Source: Adiantum capillus-veneris
Taxonomy: Eukaryota; Streptophyta; Polypodiopsida; Polypodiales; Pteridaceae
Direction: 5' to 3'
DNA length: 64,000 nucleotides
Assembly: GCA_014529385.2 (NCBI GenBank)
Contig: CM043943.1
Location: 104,692,355 to 104,756,354 of the forward strand
A program made the position numbers and the translations under genes. The notes beneath the pieces are model-generated. The model was not told the DNA's origin. It saw nothing but the letters and a program-made list of their open reading frames with translations, and made no database searches. Positions 24,344-38,000 of this stretch are shown here, in pieces (positions within the stretch are counted from its first letter, which is position 1; each line of letters opens with the position of its first letter).

Positions 24344-25809
24344 AAACATTGACCCAGACCTACACATTCACATCCGGTACACTGAAACAGAAACATATGT
24401 CATCAAAAACCTTTGATCCTCATAACTCGAGTGATGGAGGGTAGGTAAGATTAGTACTAGAGGAGTGTTTCTGTTTGAGAGTTTAGTGATTAGCAAAGTT
24501 CTCTCCCACTGATGTGCCTCCTGGAGGTATTCCTTGTGTTTCCTAGTGTGTACAAGAGCGTGTTGCTATTGTTAGGATTTTGACCTTCATGGAATCTTTA
24601 TCTCGACTCACTCTTCAAATCAAGCGCGACCATCAACACAAACAGGTGTTTCTTGTCCATTATCATGGCCCCTTATCTTTTTTGCATCTATGTTTGTCTG
24701 CTTTAATTGTGATTGGTAGCATAATATTCAGTGCATTTGCTTAGTACCAAACGTTAAATTCAATGTAATTTTTTGTCATAAGCACTTGTCTAGGTTTAAA
24801 AAGAAAGCAGTCCGACTAAGCTAGTTTGACCAAGCTAGGTGTTAGAGATCTTCTTTTAATACCATAGGGAATGCCTTCCTAATAATCAATGGTTACTTAG
24901 GTTCTTAATCCGATTTAGGTAGCATTGTGTGAAATGTACTAGGGCTTTCTAGTGGGCTTAGTCCCTATTGACCTTTAGCTTAAGTATTATAGAGGGAGTT
25001 TACTAGTGTGATGAGCCTGGGGAGGTGTAACAGTGTTATATGACCCCCCAAAGTTACAAAATTAAAATGCTGAAAACGAACAAAAATAAATAAAAAATCA
25101 AAGTGCCACAATGTAAAATCTTAAGCTGGAAGAGAAATCTCAGCTTGATTTGGTACTTCACTCACATGTATTGCCTATGGTACTAGAGCCCTAGAGGTTC
25201 CCAGTGTGGGCGCTTTTCCTTGAAAAGCAAAAAACCCAAGGTATACAAAATAAGCACACACATCAAAATTGAATCACTGTGAAAAGACTTTGGGGAGTTA
25301 AAGAAAAGGAAATAAGTCAGGTGATGATTTCATGAGCAATTCCTTTTATAGTGGCTTAACTACAAGGTCTTCTAGGTATAGCCTCTAGTCAGCCCTCGAA
25401 CATGAAATACTTGGCTCTCGCGATTAAACAACTTAATTGACCAGAGAAAATTAAGAATCTTACCCATGGTATTAATAGTTGATCTCTAGTGCCTTCCGAC
25501 CGTTAAATTAGTGACCCCAGACTTGTTAAATTTTTTACCTTTACATCTGTTTATGCATTTGATTATATTGCAATTTAATATTTATTGCTGACAAATGGTT
25601 TAATATTCTATTACCAATGAATTTGTCTGCCTAAAACTACATATGCGTTTTAATTGTACATGAGAACGCAATTACTGTGCCAATGTTGTTTGATTTTGCA
25701 GTGGACTGAAGAAGGCTAAGGACATTCATCTCAAATTCTCTTCCACCTCGATGAACGAGCTTCAACTCAATAGCTTGCGAGGACGGAATCTACATCAGGA
25801 AGGGGGCCA
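24344..25809 (+). other. G2 3' untranslated tail and polypurine tract
   Basis: Non-coding. It matches G1 at about 47270-48858 and so belongs to the family, not to random DNA. It ends in GGAAGGGGGCCA, the polypurine tract next to the 3' LTR. Confidence 0.75.
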
Positions 25810-26123
25810 TGTTAACCCTCACGGCTCACGGACACCCTATCACCTACGATGGACGTTGTATTATTTACTTGGTAGAGTCACGTACCGGGCTTGTCGTTCT
25901 AATAGGAAAAGGGTAAGAGTGATCGCCGATGAGAGACGCACTCTAACTGGAACATTCAAGGGATTAGTTGGCTAAGCATGGGCACCCAAGTGTGAATGGG
26001 GCGAGCTCATATAAAAGTCAACTAAACCTAAAATTCACTCATTCTCTCATTTGTGCAATTGAAGAGTTCTCTTGCTCCATCTCTATCTTCTTCTTCTTCA
26101 TCTCCTTGTGTGTGTGTGTATGC

Positions 26124-26183
<60 letters not shown>

Positions 26184-26418
26184 AATCGAGCATTGCGGCG
26201 GCACGATGGCGGCGAGGCGGTTGAGCGCGGCGTAGCGGCGTCTCCCTCTTCTTCGCGGAGAGGAATCCTCCACGAAGCAAGCGTAGAGCGGTGAGTGACA
26301 CACCATCGTCATCTTTGAGCTTACTAGTTTAGGTTTGTTGTGTGCTTGGAGCCATTTGTGGCTCACACGCGGTGTATCGGTAAGTTCCTTGCATTGACAC
26401 GTGCGACACACACGTACA
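25810..26418 (+). repeat. G2 3' LTR
   Basis: 609 bp copy of 18924-19518 with a longer (GA)n tract (26125-26182). It ends CGTACA and is followed by ATGAT, the TSD. Confidence 0.9.
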
Positions 26419-26628
26419 ATGATCACCGATGAGAGGCGCACTCTAACGAGAACATTCAAGGGTTAGTTGGCTAAGTATGGGCGTCCAAGTGTGAATGGGG
26501 CGAACTCATTTAAAAGTCACCTAAACCTAAAAATCATTCATTCTTTCATTTGTGAAATTGAAGAGTGCTCTTGCTCCATCTCCATCTTCTTCTTCTTCAT
26601 CTCCTTGTGTGTGTGTGTGTATGTATGC

Positions 26629-26678
<50 letters not shown>

Positions 26679-26908
26679 ATTGCGACGATGGCACGACGGC
26701 GGTGAAGCGATTGAGCGCGGTGCAGCGGCGGCTCCTTCTTCTTCGCGGCGAGGAATCCTCCACGAAGGCGAGCGTAGGGTGGTGAGTGACACACCCTTGA
26801 TCTCTTGAGGTTGCTAGATTGGTCTAGTTGTGTGCTTGGAGACATTTGTGGCTCGCACACAGTGTATCGGCAAGTCCCTTGCACTGACACGTGCGACATA
26901 CGCGTACA
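26419..26908 (+). repeat. G1 5' LTR, second part
   Basis: It resumes G1's LTR at GATCACCGATGAG and ends CGTACA. Bases typical of the G1 3' LTR confirm the assignment. It contains (GA)n at 26632-26676. Confidence 0.88.
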
Positions 26909-26912
26909 TTTT

Positions 26913-26930
26913 TGGTGCCGCTTCCGGGGA
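26913..26930 (+). other. G1 primer-binding site
   Basis: TGGTGCCGCTTCCGGGGA, four bases past the LTR. It is the Asp-type PBS with a few changes from G2. Confidence 0.75.
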
Positions 26931-27657
26931 ATGCCTTGCATTAAGCTTGAGTAGCACTCTATGCTACTTTGTGGTGCATTTTGAAATGTAGGAAAGGTAG
27001 AGAAGGAAGGTGTGTGTGTTGAGAAGGAGTTTGTTTTGCTGCTGTGTATTGTTTTGTTAATAAAGTATTGAAAGGTACTGTGGTTTTTTTGTTCATAAGG
27101 TGTTTTCTCTGTGATAAGGTGTTAGGATTAAGGTAGTAGATCCATAATGTTAGTTTTGTGTAAAGTACAGTAAGTAGTTCTGTTAGCTAATGAGTGACTG
27201 TAGTAGTGTGTTAGTGGATAACAGTAGCTGTATTAGTTGCAAGTAGGCAGGTTAGGTGTGTGTGTGCTCGTGCGCACAACGCGGCCGCAACGACCTTATC
27301 CAAAAAAAAAAAACTTTTAATTTGTTTTCCAAAGGTAGAATCGGGATCCGGAATATCCCCCAGACCCAAGCCCAAACCCACGCTCAGGCTCAGGCCTCAG
27401 TCCCCCTTTAAAATTACGTATTTTAGCCTCACGCGTAGGTAAAATTTGACTCTTTTGAGGACCAACGGAGCTTCGGGTAACCAAACGTTGTGCTGTAAAG
27501 CACACTACAACCCCCTGAGCGATATGCTCGTTTCAAACTATCACACGCTCTAATCCAAAAACTGATCATTAAAAAACATAAAAAAACGAGTGAAAACGGA
27601 CGCCTTAAAAAGTAAGCAGTTAACCTTCGAGGTTATTCGTCGACGCTTGTAGGGTGC

Positions 27658-29434
27658 CAAAGGCACACGCATCTGCGCTCTGGTCATGTGCTAGAGGCCG
27701 AGCAACTAGAGAGCATTTTGACTTACGCAAGTTCTCAATATCCACCTATCTTAGGTTCCGGACCCTCAGCGGGGACCGAAGATAGTACAAACCAAGACCC
27801 AAACATAGCAACTAGTGACTCTTCCTATGACTACAACGTCATGGAGGGTTTCCCAATGCCTAATCCCGATAGCTCAAGCCAAGACATGCATGCCATGGGT
27901 CCATGGTCCGGGCCGAGTGTGTTTAGCGGCTTGAAGGAAACCTTTAGTAGAGCCACTTGCTCCGAACATGGAGCTAACGATGTAAATGAGAGCCACTCTA
28001 CTACAACCCACGTGATAGGTGTGACCTGTGTATAGGTCGGTTAGAATTTTCGTCTGTAGTTCGTACTCCCAGTTATCATTTAAGAACGCTCCATCTAGGA
28101 TTGAGGTGCTAGGGGTGTCCTTTGTGCTAGATGCAATGTTGCTCTCTATGGGTTGTCCCTTAGTGGTTGCCAAGTCAGGGGCACTCGATTGCTCTCCTAA
28201 CAAATATGCGATTCTCTAGGAGAACACAATGATGTGCATAAGAGTAATGCTTTAAGCCTAACCCTAAGGGTGGAAGAAAAAACGATTTACCCTACTCTTA
28301 GAAGACTGTTCTTAAAAGAATACATACGAGAGGGAGTGCTTTGGGGTGTAGGGCCTCTCAGCTCCAGAAAGCTTAACGAGAGGAAGGAGAGTCTTTTAGA
28401 GACTTTATTAGTCACTTGAAGCATTTGAATTCTCGTTGTAATCCAAATGAGCGCTTCAATAATAATCAATTTCTTGATAGATTCATTAGGGGATTATGAC
28501 ATGAGGATATCTACAATGGCCTAGTCATTAGAGGTATCACCACTTGGGAAGTAGTCACCACCAATGCGATCCAATTGGAGGATAATTTAATGATTCAAGG
28601 AGAAAGAGTGTTTGTTGAACCTAAATCTATTAGCTCGCAAGCATCGGGGCATCAGCTAATGACCCTAAAGCCTATTGCTAAGGAGCCAAAGATATCTGAA
28701 ATGACTTTAGCAGATCTCACCAAGGCCATTCAAGAGAGTCTTAGAGACAATCGTGCTCCGCAAAACAATCATATGTATTCAAGAATGGAACAACAATGGT
28801 GTTCAGTATGCTATGGACCGCATAGTACTAGTGAATGCCCTACTTTTAGAGTAAAATTTAATGAAAACTGCAATGCCTGTGGGAGGTATGGTCATCAAGC
28901 TAATGATTGCATAGTATTTAAGCGCGTGATGGCCAATAGACCAACCTTATCATGGACACACACCTCGAGTGCCTTCATTGATGCCGACCCTACCTCTTGA
29001 ACAAACGTCACAACACATGGTCCCTAGGGCCCAATATGTTGTTCAAACAACACCCTTACCACCTCCAGTGCTAGGACCTCAACCACCACATCCAAGAATC
29101 ACTTCTGTGAATCAAGTGGGTTGTGAGTCATCCATTGCTTGTTTGGAAGGTTGTGAGGAAGATATAGACCCTAATATTGCCTATGGGATGGATGCGCTTG
29201 AAGAAAGTCCACAATAGTACATGGAGTACTATTGGGGACAAGTCAAACGTGTCTATCAAGTAGATGCTCTTGCAGCGCAAGAGGCCAAACTATCAATTAC
29301 ACTGCTAAGAGACCACCTCTTCAATGCTATGAGTGTGGAGGTCCACATCGCGTGGCCGAATGTCCTATTAGGCTACAAAAGAACGCCACACTAATGAAAA
29401 ACAATCAAGCGAGCACGTCTACAATGCCGATACT
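27658..29434 (+). pseudogene. gag: G1 gag, first segment
   Basis: It matches G2 gag from about 27670 to 27990, then carries an inverted segment (27990-28210, listed separately), then resumes in normal orientation. 28230-28560 has gag-like sequence that G2 lacks. Zinc knuckles lie at 28575-29000 (CSVCYGPHSTSEC, CNACGRYGHQANDC) and about 29325 (CYECGGPHRVAEC). A TAG at 29215 replaces a Tyr codon of G2 (TAC). R1 interrupts the segment at 29434, just before the fourth knuckle. Confidence 0.8.
27990..28210 (-). repeat. Internal inversion within G1 gag
   Basis: The minus strand matches plus-strand 20880-21065 of G2. Shared text includes EQSSA and DLYTGHTYHVG. The G2 order is probably ancestral because there the segment continues an open frame. 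The inversion breaks G1 gag and deletes about 250 bp present in G2 (20620-20870). Confidence 0.8.
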
Positions 29435-29571
29435 TGTCACAACAAGGGTAGGACCAATCACGGCCAAGGGCCAGATGGACATGCAGTCAAGGGGGTCGTT
29501 ATATTTAGAAGGCCAAGGGCCTATATAGGGCATGACTGGGTGGTGATGAGCATGTTCCAGCCCCCTTGCCC
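29435..29571 (+). repeat. R1 5' LTR, split by R2
   Basis: 137 of about 142 bp. The last five bases, TTTCA, lie at 34931-34935 beyond R2. TGCCC at 29567-29571 is repeated at 34926-34930. Confidence 0.85.
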
Positions 29572-29703
29572 TGTGAGGACCGGTGAACTGACACGCTAAT
29601 CTCCACCCAGCCATGCCCTATATAGACCCCTGGCCTTCTAAATATAGGGACCCCCTTGACTGCATGTCCGTCCTGGCCCTTGGCCCGGACCCGTGTCCTG
29701 ACA
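29572..29703 (-). repeat. R2 3' LTR
   Basis: 132 bp, near-identical to 34787-34925, which carries an extra CCCTTGG-like unit. Confidence 0.88.
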
Positions 29704-32700
29704 TTACTCCCCCCTTAAAGAAGAGTTTTCATCCTCGAAAACAAAAGTGGGAAACTTCTTCTTAAGAACACTAATGTTTTCCCAAGTGGCACCTTGTTCT
29801 GGTCGGTTGGAGCGGAACCCGATTCAGTAGGAGGTTCAATGAAACCAAGAGTAATATCTTGATTTTCTACATTGTTGTCCATTTGTAACCATCTGATGGT
29901 ACCGGTTCCTATCCCAATGAAGTGTGTAGACTCCATTTAGAACGCTCATGAGCATGGTAAACGAGTTTATCACAACTCAGGTGTACCAAAAGAGTACCTC
30001 TTGTCACTTTCCATGAAAGTAACTTGCTGACATAACTCATCAGGCCATTTTAAGTCCTTGACTTGATCTTAATTTTCATCATCAGTAAATAACCCCACTC
30101 TAACCAGTGTTCAAGGTTGAGAATTTGAGTTATACATGAAGAGACTACCTAGTCGCAACATGCGTTAACTGATAGTAAGTAAACTCCAAAAAGAGCATTA
30201 AATGCTTATGAATTTGATTGCTTGGTGCTAATGTACGCACTTTGCATATCCTTTAGCCCAAGATTACATGCTTTGTAATTTGTCAATCCCCTTGGATACT
30301 GACAGTACTGAGGTGTGTTTCCCCCATGGTTTACAGATAGTCTTCCCAGACGACTGCTAAACGGGAAATCACAATAGCGTAGAACATTGTTGAGGAATCA
30401 ACAATGTGCGAAATAACCATCGTGGTTAACGTGAAAATATTTACAAACACCCAAACTGAGCCATGACCTCTATTGGTGATTAGTAGACTCAAAAGTAATC
30501 TCATAGAGATAGTGCACATAGAGTGCAAATTGCTTCATAAGCAACAGCCTGAGGAATATGCATGTCGTTCCAAATCAGCCTTTGCTAAACACTAGGGTCC
30601 ATAACACCTAGTGTGCATGCATTTAGCAAAAACTAACCCGAACCTGTATATCCATAATGATCCTTGCCAATACTTATGGCAAATGTGATGCGCCTAGCAC
30701 ACATTAAAGAGGAATGTAAATAGTTCGGAAAGAAACTAAATACTTTCAGTTGCAATCTTTTTGCAAGCCTTGTGGAAACGTTTGAACCATAATAGAAGGT
30801 GAAACAGTGATCACTTCTAGGTACAAACAATGAAACTTTTTCATTAACAATTTAGAGCCTTGCTATATGTATGAACAACCATCTGTCATGTTGTTTAGCA
30901 GTACTTGTACCTTAACAAGTCATTCTAAGTATCTGACAATTTCTGGCCACGAAATTGCTCCTGATACGTCGTGCTGAAAATGGTCTAGAACACAGATGTG
31001 ACCAGCACCTAGGGACTTGTCGTGACACAGAATTGAAAAAAATGGCGCCAGTGTCAGTCCAGAGACTCATATTCTCCACATGTGGAATATGTCTCAACTA
31101 AGGATGTCTGAAAAAGAACATCCTACAAGTACAATATGTAGTTGTGTGTGGAGGTAGCTCTAAACACTTTACGACAAGAGTGAGAGGGACCCTCATTATC
31201 TTGCTCCACACTGGCTAAACCGAACTCCTGGAGTTCCTAGACCATGTTGTATCCCATGTGACAACATGTGCCAAATTGAACCCTACAAGTAGGTTCGTAA
31301 CAGCATAAGGCAGAAAAATAGATTGGACACTTGGCCCAAAATACTTTGTGCCGACATGCCCTTGGCATGGTTCTGTAACATTCAAGCGTAGTTATACGTC
31401 TTGAAAAACCAAGTAAAGCATACTGAAAAAGGAATAACACCAAATCAATAGATGCGTACCTGGAGATTTGAACGTAATGTTCACTTATCCGTATTCAAAC
31501 GGAGAGGAGCACGTCTCCTACCTGAAAAAAACAAACAGTATTGCACTGGGAACCATGGGTGTTGCCCTCGCAATCCAACCCCTTTGGTTAACATCTACGT
31601 AGTCAAACCCCTTGGTTTGATCCTCTGTAGAAACTGTACAACTAGAAGTTAACGGTAACCAACATAGTTAACCGTGTACATACTGATTGGAATCAACTTG
31701 AAAAGTTGAGTTTGTCTGCTACCGCGTGGTAGATTGCGGAATTCTTTCCTTGAAAGTCTAACTGGGAGAGATCAAACTATGATCCTCAATGCCTATGGGA
31801 TGATGTAGCAGTCACTCATCGGGTCATACCCCAAAATAGTATGTCCATAGACACTCCGTAGAGCAGGAAATCCACACAAGTGAACTGCCTAGCTCTTGTG
31901 GACAGCCTTGCTGTCTCAACTGCTTGCTTCATCTATACTCTGTGGTAGAGATCAACTGATGTGAGAAACTCGATTCGAGTGTCACACCAAAACAGGTTGT
32001 GCTTACAGAACACCCAAAAGGTCTGGAATGGCGAGACTCTTGCTTGGCCATTAACATCGATGGGGATGTCACTGAGTAGCTCTTTTAAATTTGAAGAACA
32101 ATCACCCAAGACATGTAAGCATTGGGATCTTACCCTAGGGCTGACAATGGCTCTTAGCCTGTGTGGCTCATAGCCCTTATGCCACTAATAAATTAGTATT
32201 CAATCGAGGAACCGATAAAGATGAATTGGAGTGGCGTCTTAGCCACTTACTAGCTGAGAGTTAGAGCACCTTGGCTCAGGCTGACGCACGAGCAAAATAT
32301 GTAGCAAAATATTCTTAAAAGTTTTCATTATTCTTCTAGAGAAATAAGAAAGAAAAGCATGCTGGGCTGAGGACATGCTCTTGTGCATCTTATGCCGAAC
32401 GGGCAGCTTATCCTATAAGCATGCAATGGTTTTCTGTTATGACTCTCTCATCGAGAGAGGTAACAGGAAAACACAAACAAGTCACAAAGTGACCCACTTA
32501 CCATATAGGTGGTTGTGACAACCCAAAAATCATGGTAAACAATCCAGAACTTATCTTGTCCTTGACAAAGTGTCTGGTGTTATGGCGGAAACGTGTTTCA
32601 TGAGGCGGTAGAAGTGAATCCACCTAGCTAGCATGCCGTCATAAAGAATTTGAAGCCCTTGGCAAAAAGTGATGGCCTCAAACGTGAGAGCCAAAACCGT

Positions 32701-33345
32701 AACTGCCTTGCACAGTCTAAACTGGTCGGGATTCTGTGAGATGACAACATGATTAACATAACCTCGGCCCCCTTCATGTCAGCAAGCAACAGGTTGTGCC
32801 AATCTCCTTGAGATTCTAGACCTTGGCGTTGCCATAGCAAGCAATCACATCCAAATAAAAAATGTAAAACAATTGCATACCTCATGAATTGCGTGATGAC
32901 ATGGAGTAACATGGTGTCAATCTCCAGCAGCATGCATGAGCACTCATGCCCAGATATGGCGTGCCTTGACGCCTTGCTTCCATGCCGTCATAACTTACCC
33001 GCACAACTGTTGTTGTCATCGGGCATGTTGTGGTAACATAAATGCCTCAAACTTGATTGCTACTGCTCTTGACGCCAAGTCAATCGTAGCAGAAGTGGAA
33101 GCCTGGTCATCCAACAATTTTCAAGAGATGTCGGAAGAAAAAATCGTTTAAATGTAGCTCATAGCCATTTGTGTTGCACCAAAGAGAGAGTTGACGTATG
33201 TATCATAAAAAGTTCAATGCAAGATTCCAAAATGGAAGTCGTACTTCCGATAAGTACTTTAGCGTCCTTGTAGACTGAGGTGTATGTGAGAAACTGGAGC
33301 CCTTCTGGCTCATAGCCATGGCTTCCAATAGAGAATGAATGCCCC

Positions 33346-33576
33346 TTGGCTTCACGCATACTCTATCGTCGGCTGTTGCAAATGGTGACAAATAGTCGGC
33401 CATGCGGAACATATTTGGCATCATCAATCAAGTCTAGATGTGAGGAAAAGAGCTTTGTCGAATCTACAAAGAAGCGGCCCTGCCAAACAACTCTGTACCC
33501 TCGAGTAGTGAGAGTTATTGGCCGTGTCGATCCCTGTAAGTATCAGGTACTTTTGCATGGCTTGAATATTGTGTAG
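33346..33576 (+). other. Conserved frame antisense to R2, possible captured exon
   Basis: 76-codon frame with KRPCQTTLYPR and ending LLHGLNIV. The R1 copy at 36195-36491 on the minus strand has the same frame, antisense to R1. A strong splice-donor-like GTAAGTATC lies in both (33536 onward here, near 36230 in R1). This may be part of a host gene carried in reverse, but I do not recognise the protein. Confidence 0.25.
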
Positions 33577-34773
33577 TCAAGCCGGGCTCTTTGCAAACAA
33601 AGCAGTGGGAAAAAATTGACTACGTACGGAACTTGTCACAAGCTGTGCTTGTGCTTGCATGCAAGAGCTACATAGCATGTTTGAAAACGTGATCAAACCA
33701 AAACAAAAGCTATTGCATACCTTGGCGATGATCTCTGTTGACGCTCGAGTCTTGCTTGAGGAAATGTTGTAGCCCTAACCATGGTCCTTACCATGGTATG
33801 GTATATCCTTGTCGATTTTCCACCCTGCCGGGTGTTGTATAAACTTTGCTCACACAAAATTGTGCTCCATGCTGGAAGACATGGCCTTGCCATTGGCTTC
33901 CCAAATGCAAATTCTAACATGAGTGTTATCCGCCTTGATCCGGATATCATTCGTTGAAAATTGAGAGTCCCTTGATATGTTTGAAAGCTTGTGTTCAGGC
34001 CACCATGTCAAAACCCTGCACCATTGCTGCCTTGCCAAGCTTATGACGGTGGTCTTTGCCGCATGATGACATGCAAGGGTCGAATGCAGCCTCTGCTGCT
34101 TGGATGTCATCATGAAACTCGTAGCTTCTTGGCCTCGGATCTCCAAACTCGGTAGCTCCTCGGCCTAGGATCTCCGAGCTTGGCATAATCAAGGGCCAAA
34201 ATCTTGAGGGGTGTGTGCCCGGGGTGGGCATGCACCCTTGCTTAGGGTTTAATGTAAAAAAAAAACAAAACAAAACTTGGAAAACCTGCACAGTATGACG
34301 GCCGCCTGTGTGCGCCGATGAAGAAGATGAGTGACGCGTCGCTGCAGGCCCAATCAGGGTGAGCCCCTGTGTCGACAATTTACCAGCAGGGCCGGGCGAC
34401 CTCAACGAGCCCGACACCCGCCGTTTCTGAGAGTCCAAAATTCCTCTTCCTCCCGACATAGGGGTGGTTTCCCGCGGCCTGTGCCCTCTGTTCTTGTCGA
34501 CTTCCCATGCAAGGACTCGGTCCCGCGACCCTCTGTCCTCTGTCGATTGCCCCTTCCTCGGTTGAGCAACCCCGACTTTGCATGCCTTTGCATGTTGCTC
34601 GTTCCTCCTTCCTCAAGGCCAGAGATAGAGAAAGAGACGCCATGCTTAAACATGCAGCCATAGCTGGGCTTTCCCCTTCCTTGCAAGCTCGCCCAAAGAG
34701 AAAAAGAGAACGAGAGAGAAGGCCATGCTTTCTCTTTCACCTTGACTCCACCTTCCCCCTTCCTCTCCACCTT

Positions 34774-34785
34774 GCTCTGATACCA
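34774..34785 (-). other. R2 primer-binding site, initiator-Met type
   Basis: Reads TGGTATCAGAGC on the minus strand, one base from the LTR end. Confidence 0.88.
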
Positions 34786-34786
34786 G

Positions 34787-34925
34787 TGTGAGGACCGGTG
34801 AACTGACACGCTAATCTCCACCCAGCCATGCCCTATATAGACCCCTGGCCTTCTAAATATAGGGACCCCCTTGACTGCATGTCCGTCTTTGCCCTTGGCC
34901 CTTGGCCCGGACCCGTGTCCTGACA
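34787..34925 (-). repeat. R2 5' LTR
   Basis: 139 bp. A TATATAG motif in the LTR may serve as its promoter. Confidence 0.88.
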
Positions 34926-34936
34926 TGCCCTTTCAC

Positions 34937-34948
34937 TGGTATCAGAGC
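34937..34948 (+). other. R1 primer-binding site, initiator-Met type
   Basis: TGGTATCAGAGC follows the last LTR base (34935) by one C. It shows that 34931-34935 is the end of R1's LTR. Confidence 0.9.
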
Positions 34949-34987
34949 TCAGGAGAGGGGAGAACTATGGAGGAGGGGGAAGGACTC

Positions 34988-35032
<45 letters not shown>

Positions 35033-38000
35033 CGCGGCAGCATGAGGCATGGCCTCCCTCTCTCCGGAGTCGGCTCTCTCTCTCTCTCTCTCTCTCTCCC
35101 TCCTTCGTTTTCGAGAGAGGCCGTGCATGGTCTTGCATATCATGCAAGCCGTGGTGTTCACGGTCAGGGACGAGGCACACGCTGTGTGCATAAGCTCTTG
35201 AGAGGCGGAGATGACGAAGACGGGAACACTGTCGACCAGCATGAAACGGGTTACAGAGGAGCTCGATAGGATCGCAAGGGGAAGGGGATAAAATCCCTCT
35301 TCTGCAGGTCAGCAAACCGGGCTCTGTAGCGCCCTCCACCTCTGCCCTTGCCTGCGGCGCAGTCAGATCGACGTCATGGTTTGCTTTTGGAAGGTCTGTT
35401 CTCATGGTGGCCATCCGTACTTAAGGTTTGGCCTTTGAGTTCCAAGGGAAGGTACCCACGGTACCCCCCTGATCGCACTTCGAGATCATCCACCGGCTAT
35501 GCACGGTTTTTGCAAGGCATCCAAGGTGGTCTTCAAGCATACCAAGGTGGTCTTCGAAAATATCAGGGGCCGGGGGCCGCCATGACCACTGTCTTCATCG
35601 TCGATCTATTGTGAAATTGTATAGGTCTTTACCACTCTATTAAAGACAACGAGACTTTGGCAACGATGTCAAGACCAAGGCGGAACAACGAGACTCTGGC
35701 AATGATGTCAGGACCAAGGCGGATAAAGGTCATGTTAGCATTCACAATTGGGAAGTCAATGGCAAGGCCATGTCTTCCAGCATGGAGCAATCCCGACAAG
35801 GAGAGTACGACAAGGATGATGTTATTGGTTGATTCAAGATGCGTTGATTAAGGTAAATTAAGATTTGTTATCAAAATTTCGTGTGAGCAAAGCTTATTAC
35901 AGATATACAACCCGACAAGGCAGCAATCGACAAGGATATACCCTACCATGGTAAAGACCATGGTTAGGGCTACAACAAGTCCTCAAGCACGCCTCAAGAG
36001 TCAACAGAGATCATCACCAAGGTATGCAATAGCTTTTTGTTTTGGTGATCACGCTTTCAAACATGCTATGTAGCTCTTGCATGCAGGCACAAGCACAGCT
36101 TGTGGAAAGTTCCATACGTAGTCAACTTTTTTCCACTGCTTTGTTTACAAAGAACCACTATTTGGTTGAGAGATTAATATCAAGCATGGCTTGACTACAC
36201 AATATTCAAGCCATGCAAAAGGAACTGATACTTACAGGGATCGGCACGACCGATAACTCTTACTGCTCGAGGGTACAAAGTTGTTTGGCATGGCCGCTTC
36301 TTTGTCGCTTCAACAAAGCTCTTTTCCTCACGTCTAGGCTTGATTGATGATGCCAAATATGTTCCGCATGGCTGACTATTTGTCACCATTTTCAACAGCC
36401 GACGGTAGATGTGATTTTCCAAGTGCTGACATGACGGCACTTTGCAAGTATTTATGGAGGATCTTTCGGTATGCGTGAAGCTAAGGGGCATTCATTATCT
36501 ATTGGACGCCATGGCTATGAGCCAGAAGGGCTCCAGTTTAATGAGCCAGAAGGGCTCCATTTTATCACGTACACCTCAGTCTACAAGGACGCTAAAGTAC
36601 TTATCGAAAGTACAACTTCCATTTCGAAATCTTGCATTGAGTTTTTTTTTCCCCTCTGGGGTATACTATGAGCACATGTCCTTGGAAAATTTCTCCATAT
36701 GCCTGCAACATCCTTCAGGGCATGTATATGATACATACACCAACTCTCTCTTGTGCAACACAAATGGCTATGATCTACATTTGAGCGAGCTTTCCTTCCG
36801 ACATCTCCAGACAACTGGTTACAGCAGGATGACCAAGTTAGACCATGTTCAGTATTGTTTATTTTTCCATGTTTATATATTTACATTGGAAACTAATGCT
36901 TTTTGCAAAGCAAACTTCTTTGACAATTTTATATGAAGCAAGGCTTCTCCCTTGTGCCAAGGTACTGCCCAATGACTTGGAATCATGGGCAGTGGCACAC
37001 AAGTTTAAAAAACTGTCAAAATACGGAATATCACCTCAAAGACTCCCTACCAGTTTAGATTGTGCAAGGCACTAATGGTTTTGGCTCTTATGTTTGAGGC
37101 CATCACGCTCGCCAAGGGCTTTAAAATCTGTATGCAAGGCATGCTAACCAGGTGGCCTGAATTCCACCGCTTCAGAGATTACGTTTCCGCTATCATACCA
37201 AACACTTTGTCATGGACAAAGTAAGTTCTGGATTGTTTAAATTTTTGGTTATTGTCAACACACAGTACCACTAAATGGAACATAAATCTAGGACTTATTT
37301 CACAGGCAAAGTGCCATATTACGTCATTTTTGTACAGTCATGACCCCATACATGGTAACTGGGTCAAGCTATGGCTTGTGTTTTCTGTTCCCTCTCTTGA
37401 TGAGAGTGTTATACAGGCAAATTGCTGCATGCTTATAGGATAAGCTGCCAGTTAGGCATAAGATGCGTCAGAGAACACAGATTGGGCACACCATATACAA
37501 ACTCGTCACTTAAGGAAATTTCCCCAGTCCAGCATTTTCTCTCTCTCTTTCTTATTTCTCTCCATGAATAATGAAAACTTTCTACGCAGTTTTTGATACA
37601 TGTTTTGTTTGGGAGTCAGCCTTAGCCAAGGTGCTCTAACTCTCAGCTACAAATTGGGCAAGACGCCCTCTACATTAGTCTTCATCATTTTGTTGATTGA
37701 ACACTAATTTCCATGAGGACTATGAGCCACACACGCTGGCTAAGAGTCATTGTCAGATCTTGGGTAAGACCCAACTATTGCCATTCCTTGGGTGATTGTT
37801 CTTAGGATCAAACAGATTTGCCCAGTGGAGTACACATCAAACATCTTGACGTTAATGAAAGAGCAAGAGTCTTGTCATTTCGGAGGATTAGGGTGTCATT
37901 TTTGCACTATATGTTTCTAGTGCGACGCTCAAGTTGCGTTTTTGATACTCTTGCCTAACATCAGCTGAGCTATACCATGGAGTCTAGAGGCAACAAATAG

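Larger units (their letters stand above)
18924..26418 (+). mobile_element. G2: relative of G1 inserted in G1's 5' LTR
   Basis: LTRs at 18924-19518 and 25810-26418, in the same orientation as G1. GTGAT before and ATGAT after is the 5-bp TSD with one change. Removing G2 restores a continuous G1 LTR (AAGAGTGATCACCGATGAG, as in the 3' LTR near 48959). PBS, broken gag and polypurine tract are in place. It lacks the protease found in G1, and its gag is broken by stops, a frameshift and the S1 solo LTR. Confidence 0.9.
29572..34925 (-). mobile_element. R2: inverted relative inserted into R1's 5' LTR
   Basis: 5,354 bp on the minus strand. LTR copies (29572-29703 and 34787-34925) read TGTCAGGAC...CCTCACA in its own sense. 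A perfect TSD TGCCC flanks it. Its PBS is on the minus strand at 34774-34785 and its polypurine tract next to 29703. The interior matches R1 in reverse, for example 33700-33900 against 35657-36050, and 30000-30080 against 39880-39970. No retroviral domain is seen. Confidence 0.85.
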
